A program made the position numbers and the translations under genes. Positions 35,301 through 45,910 of a stretch of 64,000 nucleotides of DNA are shown one piece after another (position 1 is the first letter of the stretch; each line of letters begins with the position of its first letter). This DNA comes from Rhypophila decipiens (lineage: Eukaryota; Ascomycota; Sordariomycetes; Sordariales; Naviculisporaceae). The stretch lies in contig MU858138.1 in the NCBI GenBank assembly GCA_033297075.1, positions 1-64,000 of the forward strand, given 5' to 3'. A model generated the notes under the pieces. The model searched no databases. It was given only the letters and a program-made list of their open reading frames with translations, and was not told where the DNA came from.

Positions 35301-37432
35301 AGTGAATGCTAACATTGGACAATAGCCAGCCAGCCAATCCAGGCCTATTTGTTCGCAACATTACTTACTCTATTCCAGTTTTGGGGCCCCTGGCTTCCCG
35401 CTTTGGCCAGTTTTTGGAGCTTGATGTTTGTGGTGCTGGCGATATTCGTCGCCATATGCTACTTTGCTCTTGGCTGGTCGACATCGACAATGGCCTTTGT
35501 AAGTTCAACTTTGGGAGTAGCACCGAAGCGAAAAGCTAACAAGTTTTCATCACAGAACATCACCCATCATTATCGCCAAGAATATTTCCGTAATATTCTC
35601 TCCAAGTCGGTTGCTTTCTTCGACGGTGACGATCACTCCGTCGGAGCTCTTACCGCAAGACTTGCGACAGACCCAAGCCAGCTTCAAGAACTGCTTGGAA
35701 CCAACATGGCCTTTGTGGTCATTTCCATCCTCAACGTGGTCGGATGTATCGCCATTTCGTTCTACTTTGGCTGGAAGCTGACGCTGATCACGCTGTGCTC
35801 GTCCATGCCCCTCATCATTGCCGCCGCTTTCTTCAAGATTCGCTACGAGACCCAGTTTGAGAAGGCGAACAATGCCGTGTTTGCAGAGAGTGCCAAATTT
35901 GCCGCTGAGGCTATTGGCGCCTTCAGGACAGTATCCGCCTTGACGTTGGAAGACACCATTATCCAGAGATATGACAAGCTGCTGCATGATCATATCAGGA
36001 ATGCGTGGGTCAAGGCCAGCTGGACAACGTTGATCTTTTCTATGGCTGATAGTATTGCGCTGCTGTGTATGGCTTTTGTGCTATGGTGAGTGAACAAGAT
36101 TATGGTTGATTTGGTGAACAAGTTGCTGACGCTGTGGTCACAGGTATGGCGGTACTCTGATGCTGAATCACGAATACATGCCTTTTCAGTACATTGTTGT
36201 GTATATCGCCGTGCTACAGGTGAGTACTGTTGTTGCCCCTCCAAGAAGCGAGCAAATGGTTGACACTACATATAGGGAGGCATGGGTGCTGGACAATGGC
36301 TCAGCTATGCGCCAAGTAAGTTCACCTCTCGCTGCCTTGGCAACATACACATTGGTGCTGACAGAGTGACAGATATCGCCAAAGCCTCGGTGGCTGCCAA
36401 CCGCATCATCGACATGCGAGCAAAAGACCGAGTTGATGGCAAGCTCATGTCCTTGGACTTTGGGAACATTGGAGAGAACGACATGGGAGTCAAGATCCAG
36501 TTCCAGAATGTCTGGTTCCGGTATCCGACGAGAGACGTACCAATATTGAACGGACTCAGCCTGACTGTAAGTACTAGTATCCCCCGATGTCTTTGATGCC
36601 ATGTCCCACTGACATCCGACATAAAGATCGAAAAAGGTCAGTTTGCTGCCATTGTGGGCCCGTCTGGGTCAGGCAAGACAACCGTTGTCTCGCTCCTGGA
36701 GAGGTATGGTTCTTCTATGAGCAGTGAATGGCCTACATATGACTGACCAGGTATTCTGCAGATTCTACACGCCTCGCGCAGGGCGCATATCATACAACGG
36801 CTCAGATATCTCGGATCTCTCACTGAGCCATTACCGGAAGGAGATATCACTAGTCGCCCAAGAACCCAACTTGTTCGACGGGACCTTGCGAGATAATATC
36901 CTCTTGGGCGTAGACCCAGACGAGACGACAGAAGAGCAGCTGCATCAAGCATGCCGTGATGCAGAGATCCACGACTTCATAGTCTCTTTACCCGACGGGT
37001 ACAACACCGAGGTCGGGACAAGAGGTGTGACTCTGTCAGGCGGCCAAAAGCAACGCCTAGCAATTGCCCGCGCTTTGATCCGTAATCCCAGGTTGCTACT
37101 TTTGGACGAAGCCACGTCCAACTTGGATGCCGAGACTGAGAGGGCTGTCCAGGCTGTGTTTGAGAAGAACAAGAAGAACAGGACTATGGTTGTTGTTGCA
37201 CATCGTTTGGCTACGGTACAGAATGCCGATGTCATTTTTGTTCTTGGGGACGGGAGGGTCATAGAGAAGGGGGATCATTCGACTTTGTTGAGGAAAAGAG
37301 GCGTCTATTATCAGATGGTGAGTCTCCCTATTTCTCATTTGCTTCGTCTATTTGGTCACTTGTCTGCCAAGGTATCTTTTTGCTGACATTCTCTCCGCTT
37401 TGCAGTGTCAATCTCAGGCGCTTGATAGGTAA
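32400..37432 (+). CDS. ABC-B (P-glycoprotein-type) full transporter with an apparent frameshift in exon 7
   Basis: Eighteen exons (32400-32699, 32770-32875, 32929-33016, 33073-33127, 33183-33687, 33744-33762, 33817-33892, 33949-34306, 34374-34628, 34683-35271, 35326-35498, 35556-36085, 36144-36219, 36276-36315, 36373-36566, 36627-36703, 36762-37317, 37406-37432) cover a full TMD-NBD-TMD-NBD protein of about 1340 residues. Both NBDs are intact: GPSGSGKST, LSGGQ, ILDEATSSID in the first and GPSGSGKTT, LSGGQ, LLDEATSNLD in the second. Such pumps export lipophilic compounds at the plasma membrane. The frame breaks at about 33842 in a CT run: upstream codons read FALSFWY and downstream codons read LKMYLELRF, one base out of register. 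No alternative splice site restores it. Left uncorrected, the protein ends near residue 420. This is either a young pseudogene or a two-base sequence error. It may have exported the polyketide. Confidence 0.85.
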
Positions 37433-38183
37433 GGACGGGGTGTTCTCCCATGCTGGAGTCATTATTTGGTCCTGCAGATAGCTAGGTAGCAAGTCAGATG
37501 ACCCGTATTTCAAGTTGTCTTGTTCGGTGCTTCTAGCTACTCCTAATGAGAGGGGATCTTCATGTTGACTCCTGTATTAACGCTTACATGTAAGGTCCCG
37601 AGTTGTCAAGAGGCAAGATCACCGTACCCACCGAATCACAGCTCGGCCACAACATATTCTGGATAGGATGATATAATCGCAAACTAAGCAGGCAGTAAGA
37701 TTATAAAGGTAGATATCCACAGATTCAGTACTAGTACGGAAAGGGCTTGATGACTTGGAGAATGATAAGCTCCAATTGGACGCCTCGTCACCAGGCAACC
37801 ACATAAACTTGATTTCGTTAGTAACTCATCCTTGGTGTATGCTATTTGGATTCTGTTCCGATTACATGATCGTCGACTAGGATTATCCGTCCGGTCAAAG
37901 AGATCAGTAAACACTGAGCATCAGGGGGGGCTCCAAGTTAGTCTGAAAGGTCCATATCGACTATGTGTGTGGATGAAACTTACAAGCGGTGTATTATTGT
38001 GCTGCCAGGCCTCATTGAGTGATGACCAGGGGAAAGGATCGAGATATCTGGCTGAGAAGGTGAGGACTATAAAGGACCACTGACCTCCCTTCCCAAGTCC
38101 ACAGTTTTTTCTTCATCTTCACATCTCCATCACACAGCTAGCTCATCCATTCCCCCAAGTTCCAGCACAATATTGAGCCCATC
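37433..38183. other. Intergenic region, no gene seen
   Basis: Contains the 3' end of the ABC transporter gene and the promoter of the secreted-protein gene. Nothing else is recognised. Confidence 0.5.
38067..38074 (+). promoter_or_regulatory. TATA box of the small secreted-protein gene
   Basis: CTATAAAG lies about 110 nt upstream of the ATG at 38184, at a typical distance for a fungal core promoter, and is followed by a CT-rich stretch where transcription could start. Confidence 0.5.
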
Positions 38184-38861
38184 ATGGTCCGCCTCAGCAG
38201 CAGCATCCTCTCCCTCACCGCCGCCCTGGCATCCACCGTCGTCGTCGACGCCGCCACGTGCGCAAACTACGGCGGCAGCGACATGCAATACTTCATGGCG
38301 TCGAGCGAGTATCTGCACTGGAACCTGCGCGAGAAGCTCTGCAACACCAACACGTGCACCAACCTGCAGGTCTGCGAGCTCAAGGCGTATAGCAGCCACG
38401 GAGCCGCCAAGCTGTACAGCAAGGACGTGCAGTATAGACGTGCTGATTGCTGGGTTGGTCTTTTTTCTCTAAGCCAAACATGATATGTGCAAAATAAGTA
38501 ACTAACCCATGTCCCGAATCCCGATATACAGGGAGCAACCGCCAACATCATCACCCAGTGCAGCCGCAACTGGTGGAAGACGGGCTGGTGGCAGTGGGGA
38601 GACCAATTCTACCAGGTGTGTACACTAATTATACAACTTGTACCTTTATTTGCAAACTTCTCAGCTGACATTCTTTGTCCTATCAAGCTCTATTCTAGTC
38701 CTTCATCCGACCTGAAGAAGAGAGATGACAACGCCACTGCCCCTGATTCCACTTGGACAGACGAAGATACCGGGGTGACCTATGAGGTGCGCGGATGGAA
38801 TCTCACTGAGGATGCTCAGCATGAGCAGCCGCCTCTCCCGGCTGCTGAGGCGATCTTGTAA
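38184..38861 (+). CDS. Small secreted cysteine-rich protein
   Basis: Exons 38184-38453, 38532-38615 and 38688-38861 encode 175 residues. The signal peptide is about 23 residues (hydrophobic core, then VVVDA before ATCANYG). The mature part has six cysteines and an aromatic patch (NWWKTGWWQWGDQFYQ). The C-terminal third is acidic, begins after a dibasic LKKRDD sequence that a Kex2-like protease could cut, and has two Asn sequons (NAT, NLT). The first donor is GTTGGT, which is weak, so the exon 1 boundary is the least certain; the other sites are good and the frame is continuous. I do not recognise a named family. The profile is that of a secreted effector or antimicrobial-like protein, which is inference from architecture alone. 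Confidence 0.7.
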
Positions 38862-39080
38862 AGGACTTATAGAGGGGCCAAGATGACTAAGACATCACAA
38901 TCATTCTGTTAGGACAATTGGTCTCGCGGGTTGCCATAGAGTCGTCCGTACTCAGACAAGTATTTATTCTGTACTGCGAATAGTTAATTATGCTCATTAC
39001 CCATCACTGAATCTCCGAGTCCAATAATCCAATATGTTCAGTTCCTCCACCCTGACTTCCTCAACAACCAACTAAGCCAC

Positions 39081-39925
39081 CTACAAATCCCTAACCATCC
39101 AGACATTCCCCTCCCTCTCACCCCCAGGATAGACCCTAAACCCAACCTTTTCATAAAACTTGACAACCTTGGTATTCTCCCCCGCAACACCCAGCTGAAT
39201 CCCCTTTCCAAAATCAACCCCCTCTTTCTTGCCCTCCTCCCTGACACTCTCAACAAACTTCTCAATCATCTTCCTCCCCCACCCCTGACCCTGAACCTCC
39301 TCAAGCAAATCAATATGCAACATAGCCCTATACTTCTCCACAAGTTCCCTCTTTCCTTGGACTCCATCCAAAATAAGCCACTCGACCTTGTACGCACTCT
39401 GGGCCATAGACTCCTCATTGACAACATTTTTCCGCTTCTCGCCATCGTTCGTACTGTCCGGGTCGGGAATGAAGAAACTATCCGGCTCGTCGAGTTGCTT
39501 TGGGACGGGCACATCGGCCAGGCCTTGCTCGGACTGGAGCACTTCGGAGATGTACCGCGGGTAATCGGCGGCGAAGCGGAAGACGTCGGGCGTGCCGATT
39601 ATGTAGCCTACTACATGGCCTGTGCCGTCGTCGAGGACGAAGCAGGTCTGTGGGGAGAGGTGCGTGAATTGGAGGGTCCAGAGGTAGGGCGCCATTCGGT
39701 AGCCGCCTTTCGAGGCGGCGAGGGTTGGTGGGAGGGTTGCCCGGCACTTTTTGAATGGTGAGATGGGGTTAGTCTGTGGTCAAACCGGGATAACGGACTG
39801 GAGGTGAGACTGATGGGATGATGGATCATGGGCTCGATTATGGATGAGATTGAGATCCAATGTCCACTTACAATGTACTTGCAGTCCTCCGTGTCTTTGG
39901 GCTCAAAGGGGCGGATGAAAGCCAT
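39081..39925 (-). CDS. GNAT-family N-acetyltransferase
   Basis: Exons 39925-39872 and 39746-39081 encode 239 residues; the intron is 125 nt with a GTAAGT donor, a GACTAAC branch region and an AAAAG acceptor. The acetyl-CoA pyrophosphate-binding motif is EVQGQGWGRKM at residues 168-178. The following LGVAGENTKVVKFYEKVGF matches the conserved helix and strand near the C-terminus of GNAT enzymes. The segment LDDGTGHVVGYIIG gives the central beta strands. The closest general type is a small-molecule acetyltransferase, possibly acting on amino sugars or antibiotics, but the substrate cannot be read from the sequence. It has no signal peptide and is likely cytosolic. It lies outside the PKS block, separated by a secreted-protein gene, so a link to the polyketide is unproven. 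Confidence 0.88.
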
Positions 39926-42437
39926 GGTTTCGGGAATTCACGATAAAAGCTCTTGGGGTCTAGTCGAGAATTCTATCTTGGGATGATGAGGTTGTGAATG
40001 TCTGAGACGAAATGTCTGGTGTGTTCGAAAATAACTCGTCTGGTCTAAGAGCTGGTGGGGAAATAGGCACGCTTGAGGTAGCTAAGTGGGAAAAGGCGTG
40101 GATGACTTCCTGCCAGGGATCTTACGAATGACTGAAGTCGTTGCTGGCCTTCAAGGTGTTGATAGCTGGTAGTGGGGTAATGGATGATCACGAGGAGGAA
40201 GATATGAGCGGAGGTAGGAGCGGCGGCTGTTTACCATCCCTTTCTTACCTTATCCCTCCACTTTTTACCGCAGGCAAGCTGCAGGAAGCTGCACTTCGGA
40301 GTCAGCACTCTGGTAAAACTTCGGGCCAGATGTACCGGTAGCGCTTTCTCTCGGGCCGTTCATCCCAAATGCCACGAGACTCATCCGAACATCACGCCCA
40401 TCTCGACTCAACAAAGAAATTCGATATGGGACGGATTATGTAATCCAGCATAACTCTTCTTTCTCCTCGCCCTTCCTTACAAGATTAGCGGAACTCTCAC
40501 AACAATGTTATTATGCTATCAAACTGAAATGACAGACAAAATGCTTCAGGCTCATTCGGATCAAAGATGCTTCTGTTAAGAGAAGACATGAAAACAACTA
40601 AAGCACGCGTCAGTGTTCTTGGTAGGTACCTCACACAAAGAAAGGCAGGGGGTCAAATCCTTTGGTGGCATACTTTTGTTCCAACGGTTGGTGCCATGCA
40701 ATAAAGGTGGATTGTGTCATCGGTCCGTGCCGGATCGGCGAGCTTCTCTCGCGATTTCGCCCAAGTTGTGAGGACAACTATCTCCAATTCGGACACGATC
40801 CTCGGGTTGGATCCGGCGGAGCGGATGAGTGTAATGAGGAAGATGGCTGTGGTCCTTCCAAGGAGCCAAAATTGAGGCAAAAAGCTTGGAGTTTGGAATC
40901 TTCGTCCTGCCTTTAACTAGTTCACCAAAGATCAGAAGACTTGTATTCACGATTAGATCGTGCAACGATGTAACAATGTCGAGACCGGGGAAAGACCAGG
41001 ACGGCTCGAGTGGGAGGCGTGGTGTGATTGGAAGGATTTCACGATTCTTTAATCCGCTTAGATGCCAGCGAGGTGAAGCTGATTCGAGGTTTTGGCGAGG
41101 AAGGATCGACGCCAACCAACTGATCTTCTTGGCAGGGACATCTATAATACGGATACCACGGGCCTGGGTGACAACCGGGGCTGGTTGTTACATGTAACGT
41201 GTAAACCACGATCCTTGTATCGTAACCCTTGCGTAAGGAAGTATTATTCAAACTCTGTGATTGGCTGGTTGTTTCAGGAACCAGGAACGACTGTTGGGAC
41301 GAAGTGACGAACAAAGAGACCTCGACTCTGTTGTTTTTGGAGACAATAGCTTTGTCCATGATAAATTACCGTTGTCTCAAAGGTCTGCTCGACATGTACA
41401 AGCAGGAGAAAACAGTGCAACAGCCGAATGATAGTCTACCAGCCCGACACGTTGGTCATTTTCAGCAGCAATCAAACGTCACCAGCCAACAAGCTCGCAC
41501 GACCAAGCCACTACAAAAGAACCCATCACGGGCTTCGAGATCCAATGCTCCATCCACGCCGCAGCCCGGCGTATTGGGATTAATTTCCGAGTTGCTCCCC
41601 ATTGTTACTTCTATAAGTCCGTCCGATTTAGCCCTTGCAGAAACTCCCATGTCTAGGATTTCGGGATCATCTTGCTCAATGCTCGAAAGGTCCCAGATAT
41701 CCAGGAGAAATGGATTCTCTCAACTGAATCAGGATATTCACTACCCAACAAGGCATCGTTATCGTTGCCAAGAAGATCCATCGGCAAAGTGTTCAAAGCA
41801 CATGGCTTTCAACTGTTCTCCAAGGGTGATTCAACACGGCCTCTAGGATTCTATACAGGTACTTGGCAACTTGCTGAGAAGCCTCAATCAAACTTGCCCC
41901 ATGTAACGTACAACCCTGACCCATCTGGGCATATTTTCAGAGTCGAATCATGGGTTAGATGTTCTCAGAGGCAAACACTTGTGGGGGTCGGTCGAGGATC
42001 GTTAGCTGGACTAGCATCCTGACAAGGCACACCCGGGGTTAAGCAGTCAGAGGGATTTGAGGGAATCTGATGATTCCAGCATTTTGGTATTGACATGTTT
42101 TTCTAAAGGTTCAAACATCTATATAAGTCTCTTGTTCGTTCTTCTTGTCCATCTCAAAAACCATCATCAACATCACCATCACCAGCTCTTTCAGCATTCG
42201 GCCCATCATCACAAAGCCTTACACTCATTTGACTCCTGTTCGCTCTCTTTGATCCATCTTGAATCACCTTGTTCACTTCTTTCACTCCTTCTCTGAATAG
42301 CATTGTTCCAGCCAAACAAAGCCATTCTCTTCCATATTAGTTCTCTCGACGACCCCTGAACGGCCCTCGACTCGACCTCGCACTTCGATTCCACATCTTC
42401 ACTTTCGAGATAACCCTTACTTGTACCTTTACTCAAG
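39926..42437. other. Intergenic region, 2.5 kb, no gene supported
   Basis: The largest frame, 41229-41846 (+), is low-complexity in composition, lacks domains and has no homologous look. The right end contains the promoter and a long CT-rich leader of the next gene. Confidence 0.45.
42120..42127 (+). promoter_or_regulatory. TATA box of the effector-like secreted-protein gene
   Basis: TATATAAG is a strong TATA match, followed by a CT/CA-rich stretch. It lies 311 nt upstream of the ATG at 42438, so the leader would be about 280 nt with no obvious intron. Confidence 0.55.
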
Positions 42438-43268
42438 ATGTTCACTCCCCAGCTCACCACTCTGCTCGCCCTTGCGGCTGCTGCTGTTGCCCTCCCGTTA
42501 GTAAACGAGACAGAACCACTAACCACTTATATGACCCCCTCACTAACGATTCGTCAAACTCCCACTACCAGTGCCATTCCCGCTGGACACTCCACCATGG
42601 CCATGCGTCTGGGCATGGACTGCAACAACCCGGTCCAGGGTCTCAGCCGCGATGACTGCAACTACCTCCGTGACATCGGCTTCGCTGGCTTTGGCCAGAA
42701 CCCCACCGGCAACTCCAACATCTGGATCGGAGGCAACGGCCCCAACGTCTTCACCTTCACCAACAAGGCCAACGCCGACGTCACCCTCATCATGTGGGAC
42801 CAGTCCCTCGAGTACGCCTCCTCCTTCGTTGCCGCCCACGCCCCCAAGATCACCTACTCGATCCCCCGTGGCGGCCAGGTCAAGCTGTCGCTCCAGAACG
42901 GCGTCAGCGGCGCCTACAGCGCCATCTACCGTGGCCAGACCAAGCTCTCCCAGTGGGGACAGGTCGGAAACACCTGGGGCGAGTTCACCACTGGCGACTG
43001 GGCCACCATCAACATCAGCCGCGAGATCAACATGGCCGGAAACACGTTTGTCGCCAAGGTCAGCACTGGATGTGTTGCGGATATGAACCGCTGCTCCTTT
43101 GTCTGCAAGAACAACGCCAACACCTGCGGCGACAAGGGCACTTATGATCTTATTGGGTGCGCTGGTCAGCCCAACGGTGCTTCTGGCCTTGACTGGCTCG
43201 GCCAGCCTGCCGGTGGTTGCCAGGGATGGTCCAACGGCTCTGGCCGCATCGACGCCGAGTTCTTGTAA
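42438..43268 (+). CDS. Secreted effector-like protein (Effector 5 / Asp f 4-like type)
   Basis: A single exon of 276 codons. The first 19 or so residues are a clear signal peptide (LTTLLALAAAAVALP). A short Thr/Pro-rich stretch follows, then a compact beta-rich domain from about residue 55 with eight cysteines, including the ends GCVADMNRCSFVC and PAGGCQGWSNGSGR. Repeated NxxTFTN and VTLIMW segments suggest a beta-sandwich. I recall similar proteins being annotated as Effector 5 or allergen-like secreted proteins in ascomycetes, but I cannot verify this here. No catalytic site is visible. Third codon positions are overwhelmingly C or G through the domain, in contrast to most neighbours, which together with the strong TATA box implies very high expression. 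The protein is probably extracellular and acts at the wall or host interface. Confidence 0.8.
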   Translation: MFTPQLTTLLALAAAAVALPLVNETEPLTTYMTPSLTIRQTPTTSAIPAGHSTMAMRLGMDCNNPVQGLSRDDCNYLRDIGFAGFGQNPTGNSNIWIGGNGPNVFTFTNKANADVTLIMWDQSLEYASSFVAAHAPKITYSIPRGGQVKLSLQNGVSGAYSAIYRGQTKLSQWGQVGNTWGEFTTGDWATINISREINMAGNTFVAKVSTGCVADMNRCSFVCKNNANTCGDKGTYDLIGCAGQPNGASGLDWLGQPAGGCQGWSNGSGRIDAEFL

Positions 43269-44671
43269 GCACTTTTTTTTTTTGGCGATATTGACTGATC
43301 TTGATCAGCTTATGAAGGATATGACTTGGTTTCTTTTGTTTGTATAGTTGGATATAGAAGGATTTTGTTTACTTTTTCGCTGGACTCTTTTGTATCCTTC
43401 AGTTCTTGTACTTTTTGTTCTGTTTTCTTCTTTTCTTGTACACAGCCATCACATAAACCAGACCGTACATACTCAATCTGTGTATATATCAAGCTAGCCT
43501 GTATATATATTTCTCTCACACAAATCTAACCACGTTCACGTTCTTGAACTCCCTCTAACTGGTTACTGAACCATACTGTGCCATTGCCTGCTGCCACTGC
43601 TCGATATTAATGCCCGAGCAGAGTGCTCACTCCGTGCTGATCCTCTGGCCCTGTCTGCACGTCATCAACATTAACACGTCAACTTGTCGAGTAGATATCC
43701 GAGACATATAACCTTAGATACCCTGTCTCCCCTTCTCCGACCCAGGGCCACGTGGAAGGTCTGAGACATGGTGAAGCCGAATGGCAGCACACCCCTACCT
43801 TTCCAACTCTAAATAAATAGAGCAGTACTCTTGTCCAGTTGGAGCGAAAAAAGAAGGAAAAGGGCGCCTTGCGTAGCCAACCAAAGCCACTAAGCCCCCT
43901 TGATCTCTCGTGGCTTGGTGCGACGTCGGACAGCATGAGCAAACCAGTCCAGCCAACTTCCTTACCGATGGTTACATGGCTCGTGCCGGGCCCATGGACG
44001 AATCATGGCCGAACAGCCGTCCGCAAAATGATTCAGTCTCTTAGGAATGGCCCAGTCGTTATGGGAATCAAGTGCATACATCACCCTGCAAGACCAGCAC
44101 ACCTTTCCACAACTGCTGCTAGCCGCGAAAAAGACACATTAAACGTACACCGATCACCGTCGACCATCTGTGCCTCCGTTGATCAGAGAAGTTTGATCGA
44201 TCTCTCTCATCCTTCTCTACTCTCCGGCCCGCCAACCAACCAACCAACCACACTTCCCGCGCTGGGGCGAGCAGGCCGAGTGACCTTCCTAACCAGTCTT
44301 CTTTTTTTATCCCTCTTTTGATGTCATCGCCCGTCATCCTTTTTCATACCTCCCGTCCCCCATCGTGCCGAAGCCGGTAATTTTTTTTTCCTTTTCTTCC
44401 CAACCGAAGTCACATTTTCTCAACTACAAGGGCCGATACTCTAACAGTACTCTTATTAGTACTTGCTCACATTCTTCGCCTCAGCTACCATCTTCCTACA
44501 TATTCACAGCACCATGTAACCCGTTACAAGTCTCAGATCCGGTTCATTATCTTGTGCTCTGCCTCCAGCTGCTGCAAGTGTAGTGTACCGAGCCCACTGG
44601 TCAAAATAAACCACTCAGTCTTCCCAGATCCAAAATCAAACGCCTATCTTTTGAAATTGGCCGAGCAATCA
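43269..44671. other. Intergenic region, no gene supported
   Basis: The frame at 43839-44321 (+) has no domain. The region from about 44200 is pyrimidine-rich and looks like promoter and leader of the next gene. A 41-codon in-frame upstream extension from 44552 exists but is not favoured as the start. Confidence 0.45.
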
Positions 44672-45910
44672 ATGGATACCCGTATCCTGACTACCTTCCC
44701 AACCGAAGGCCAGCCATCACCGCGCATAACCCCATGGAGCCACCTCCGAAACTTCGACGTCCGAGAAGTTCCCGGACTGTCAGGAGCAGCAGCCACGAAA
44801 CTAAACAGGTGGTGGTGCTGCAGGTGCGTCGAAGCAGGCTACGAGGACCTTATCGGCATAGCCAACAATAGCACAGACCCCTGCTGGAAAGAGAACTGTC
44901 GCCATGCCAAATGCCACAACTGCCTTGCCAGTCCGAACCACAATATCCAAGAGGCCGTGCGCACCTTTGGCGGCTTGCACGCCTCGCCGCGCTTCATCGA
45001 CCCCGTCTACTGGGAGTGTCCCTGCGGCGAGTGGGCGGCCAACCGCTTCAGCGAGGCCCACGCCACCATGGGCATGTCGCTCTGCGCCAGCCAGACGTGC
45101 GAGTTCCGTTATCGCAGCCCGCAGACGAGTACCCTCCAGCCTGACAGCATCGTCTTGAATGGCTACGGCCAGCGGCTCGGGACTGCGGACCAGACGATCG
45201 CCGTGCAGGGTGGTCCCTGGCATTGGCAGAGAAAGGGACTGGGCGATGGGGCGAATGCGTTGCTTGAGGCATTTCGGGTGCGAGCCCAGCAGAAACGGTC
45301 GCTGCCGCAGGCGCAGGCGCATCCACAGCAACAGCAGCAGCTACATCAACCGAGCCTGTTGCCAAACGTCTCGGGACCGCAGAGAATGTTGCCGCCGATT
45401 TCGACCGCCTCGTTGGTGTCGACCGTGGAATCCTGCAATATCATATGGAAGGAAGGCGAGCCTGCGCCGAGATACCCATTCCGTCCTGCCCCGCCAACAT
45501 TAGCTCCTGGCATGTCAGTGGTAAAGACAAACAACAAGCGCAGCAATTCCATGGATGGCCCACCTGATGACGAAAATTCAGAGAGCGCATATAAAACAGC
45601 TTATCTGGCGGGGATACGGAGGGACCCCGTGATCTCGATATGCGATAGTGGCGGCAGTGGCGGTGGTGTTGTCCGAGGTGGGAACGATATGGGGGGAAGG
45701 TCAACCAGCGGCTTGGGAATCATGTCCCCTCCGACCGGCTTGACCGGTGGCATTCGGCCACCGCCCGCAAGGAGTCACTTCTCCGGCGGACCAACTGTAG
45801 GGTCGGCGGACCATGTGCAGATTCAGATGCAAATGCACATGGGCTTGCCAACGACGACGATGGCGACGACACAGGCCCAGGCTGCGACTGCATTCTTTAC
45901 TAGATGGTGA
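44672..45910 (+). CDS. Unknown protein with N-terminal Cys/His-rich zinc-binding-like region
   Basis: A single exon of 412 codons from the ATG at 44672 (the frame opens further upstream, to 44552). Residues about 45-165 contain closely spaced cysteines: WWCCRC, then CWKENCRHAKCHNC, then CPCGEW, then LCASQTCEF. The spacing is that of zinc ribbons but fits no family I can name. The second half is low complexity: a Gln/His run (QQQQQLHQ), Pro-rich stretches, Gly-rich SGGSGGG and a Met/Gln-rich end. There are no membrane segments and no signal peptide. It could be a nuclear or regulatory protein, but I will not assign a function. Confidence 0.65.
   Translation: MDTRILTTFPTEGQPSPRITPWSHLRNFDVREVPGLSGAAATKLNRWWCCRCVEAGYEDLIGIANNSTDPCWKENCRHAKCHNCLASPNHNIQEAVRTFGGLHASPRFIDPVYWECPCGEWAANRFSEAHATMGMSLCASQTCEFRYRSPQTSTLQPDSIVLNGYGQRLGTADQTIAVQGGPWHWQRKGLGDGANALLEAFRVRAQQKRSLPQAQAHPQQQQQLHQPSLLPNVSGPQRMLPPISTASLVSTVESCNIIWKEGEPAPRYPFRPAPPTLAPGMSVVKTNNKRSNSMDGPPDDENSESAYKTAYLAGIRRDPVISICDSGGSGGGVVRGGNDMGGRSTSGLGIMSPPTGLTGGIRPPPARSHFSGGPTVGSADHVQIQMQMHMGLPTTTMATTQAQAATAFFTRW

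Noticed and set aside
41229..41846. Open frame of 205 codons (+)
   Set aside because: Composition is low-complexity Ser/Gln/Arg with no motif, no codon bias and no splice continuity.
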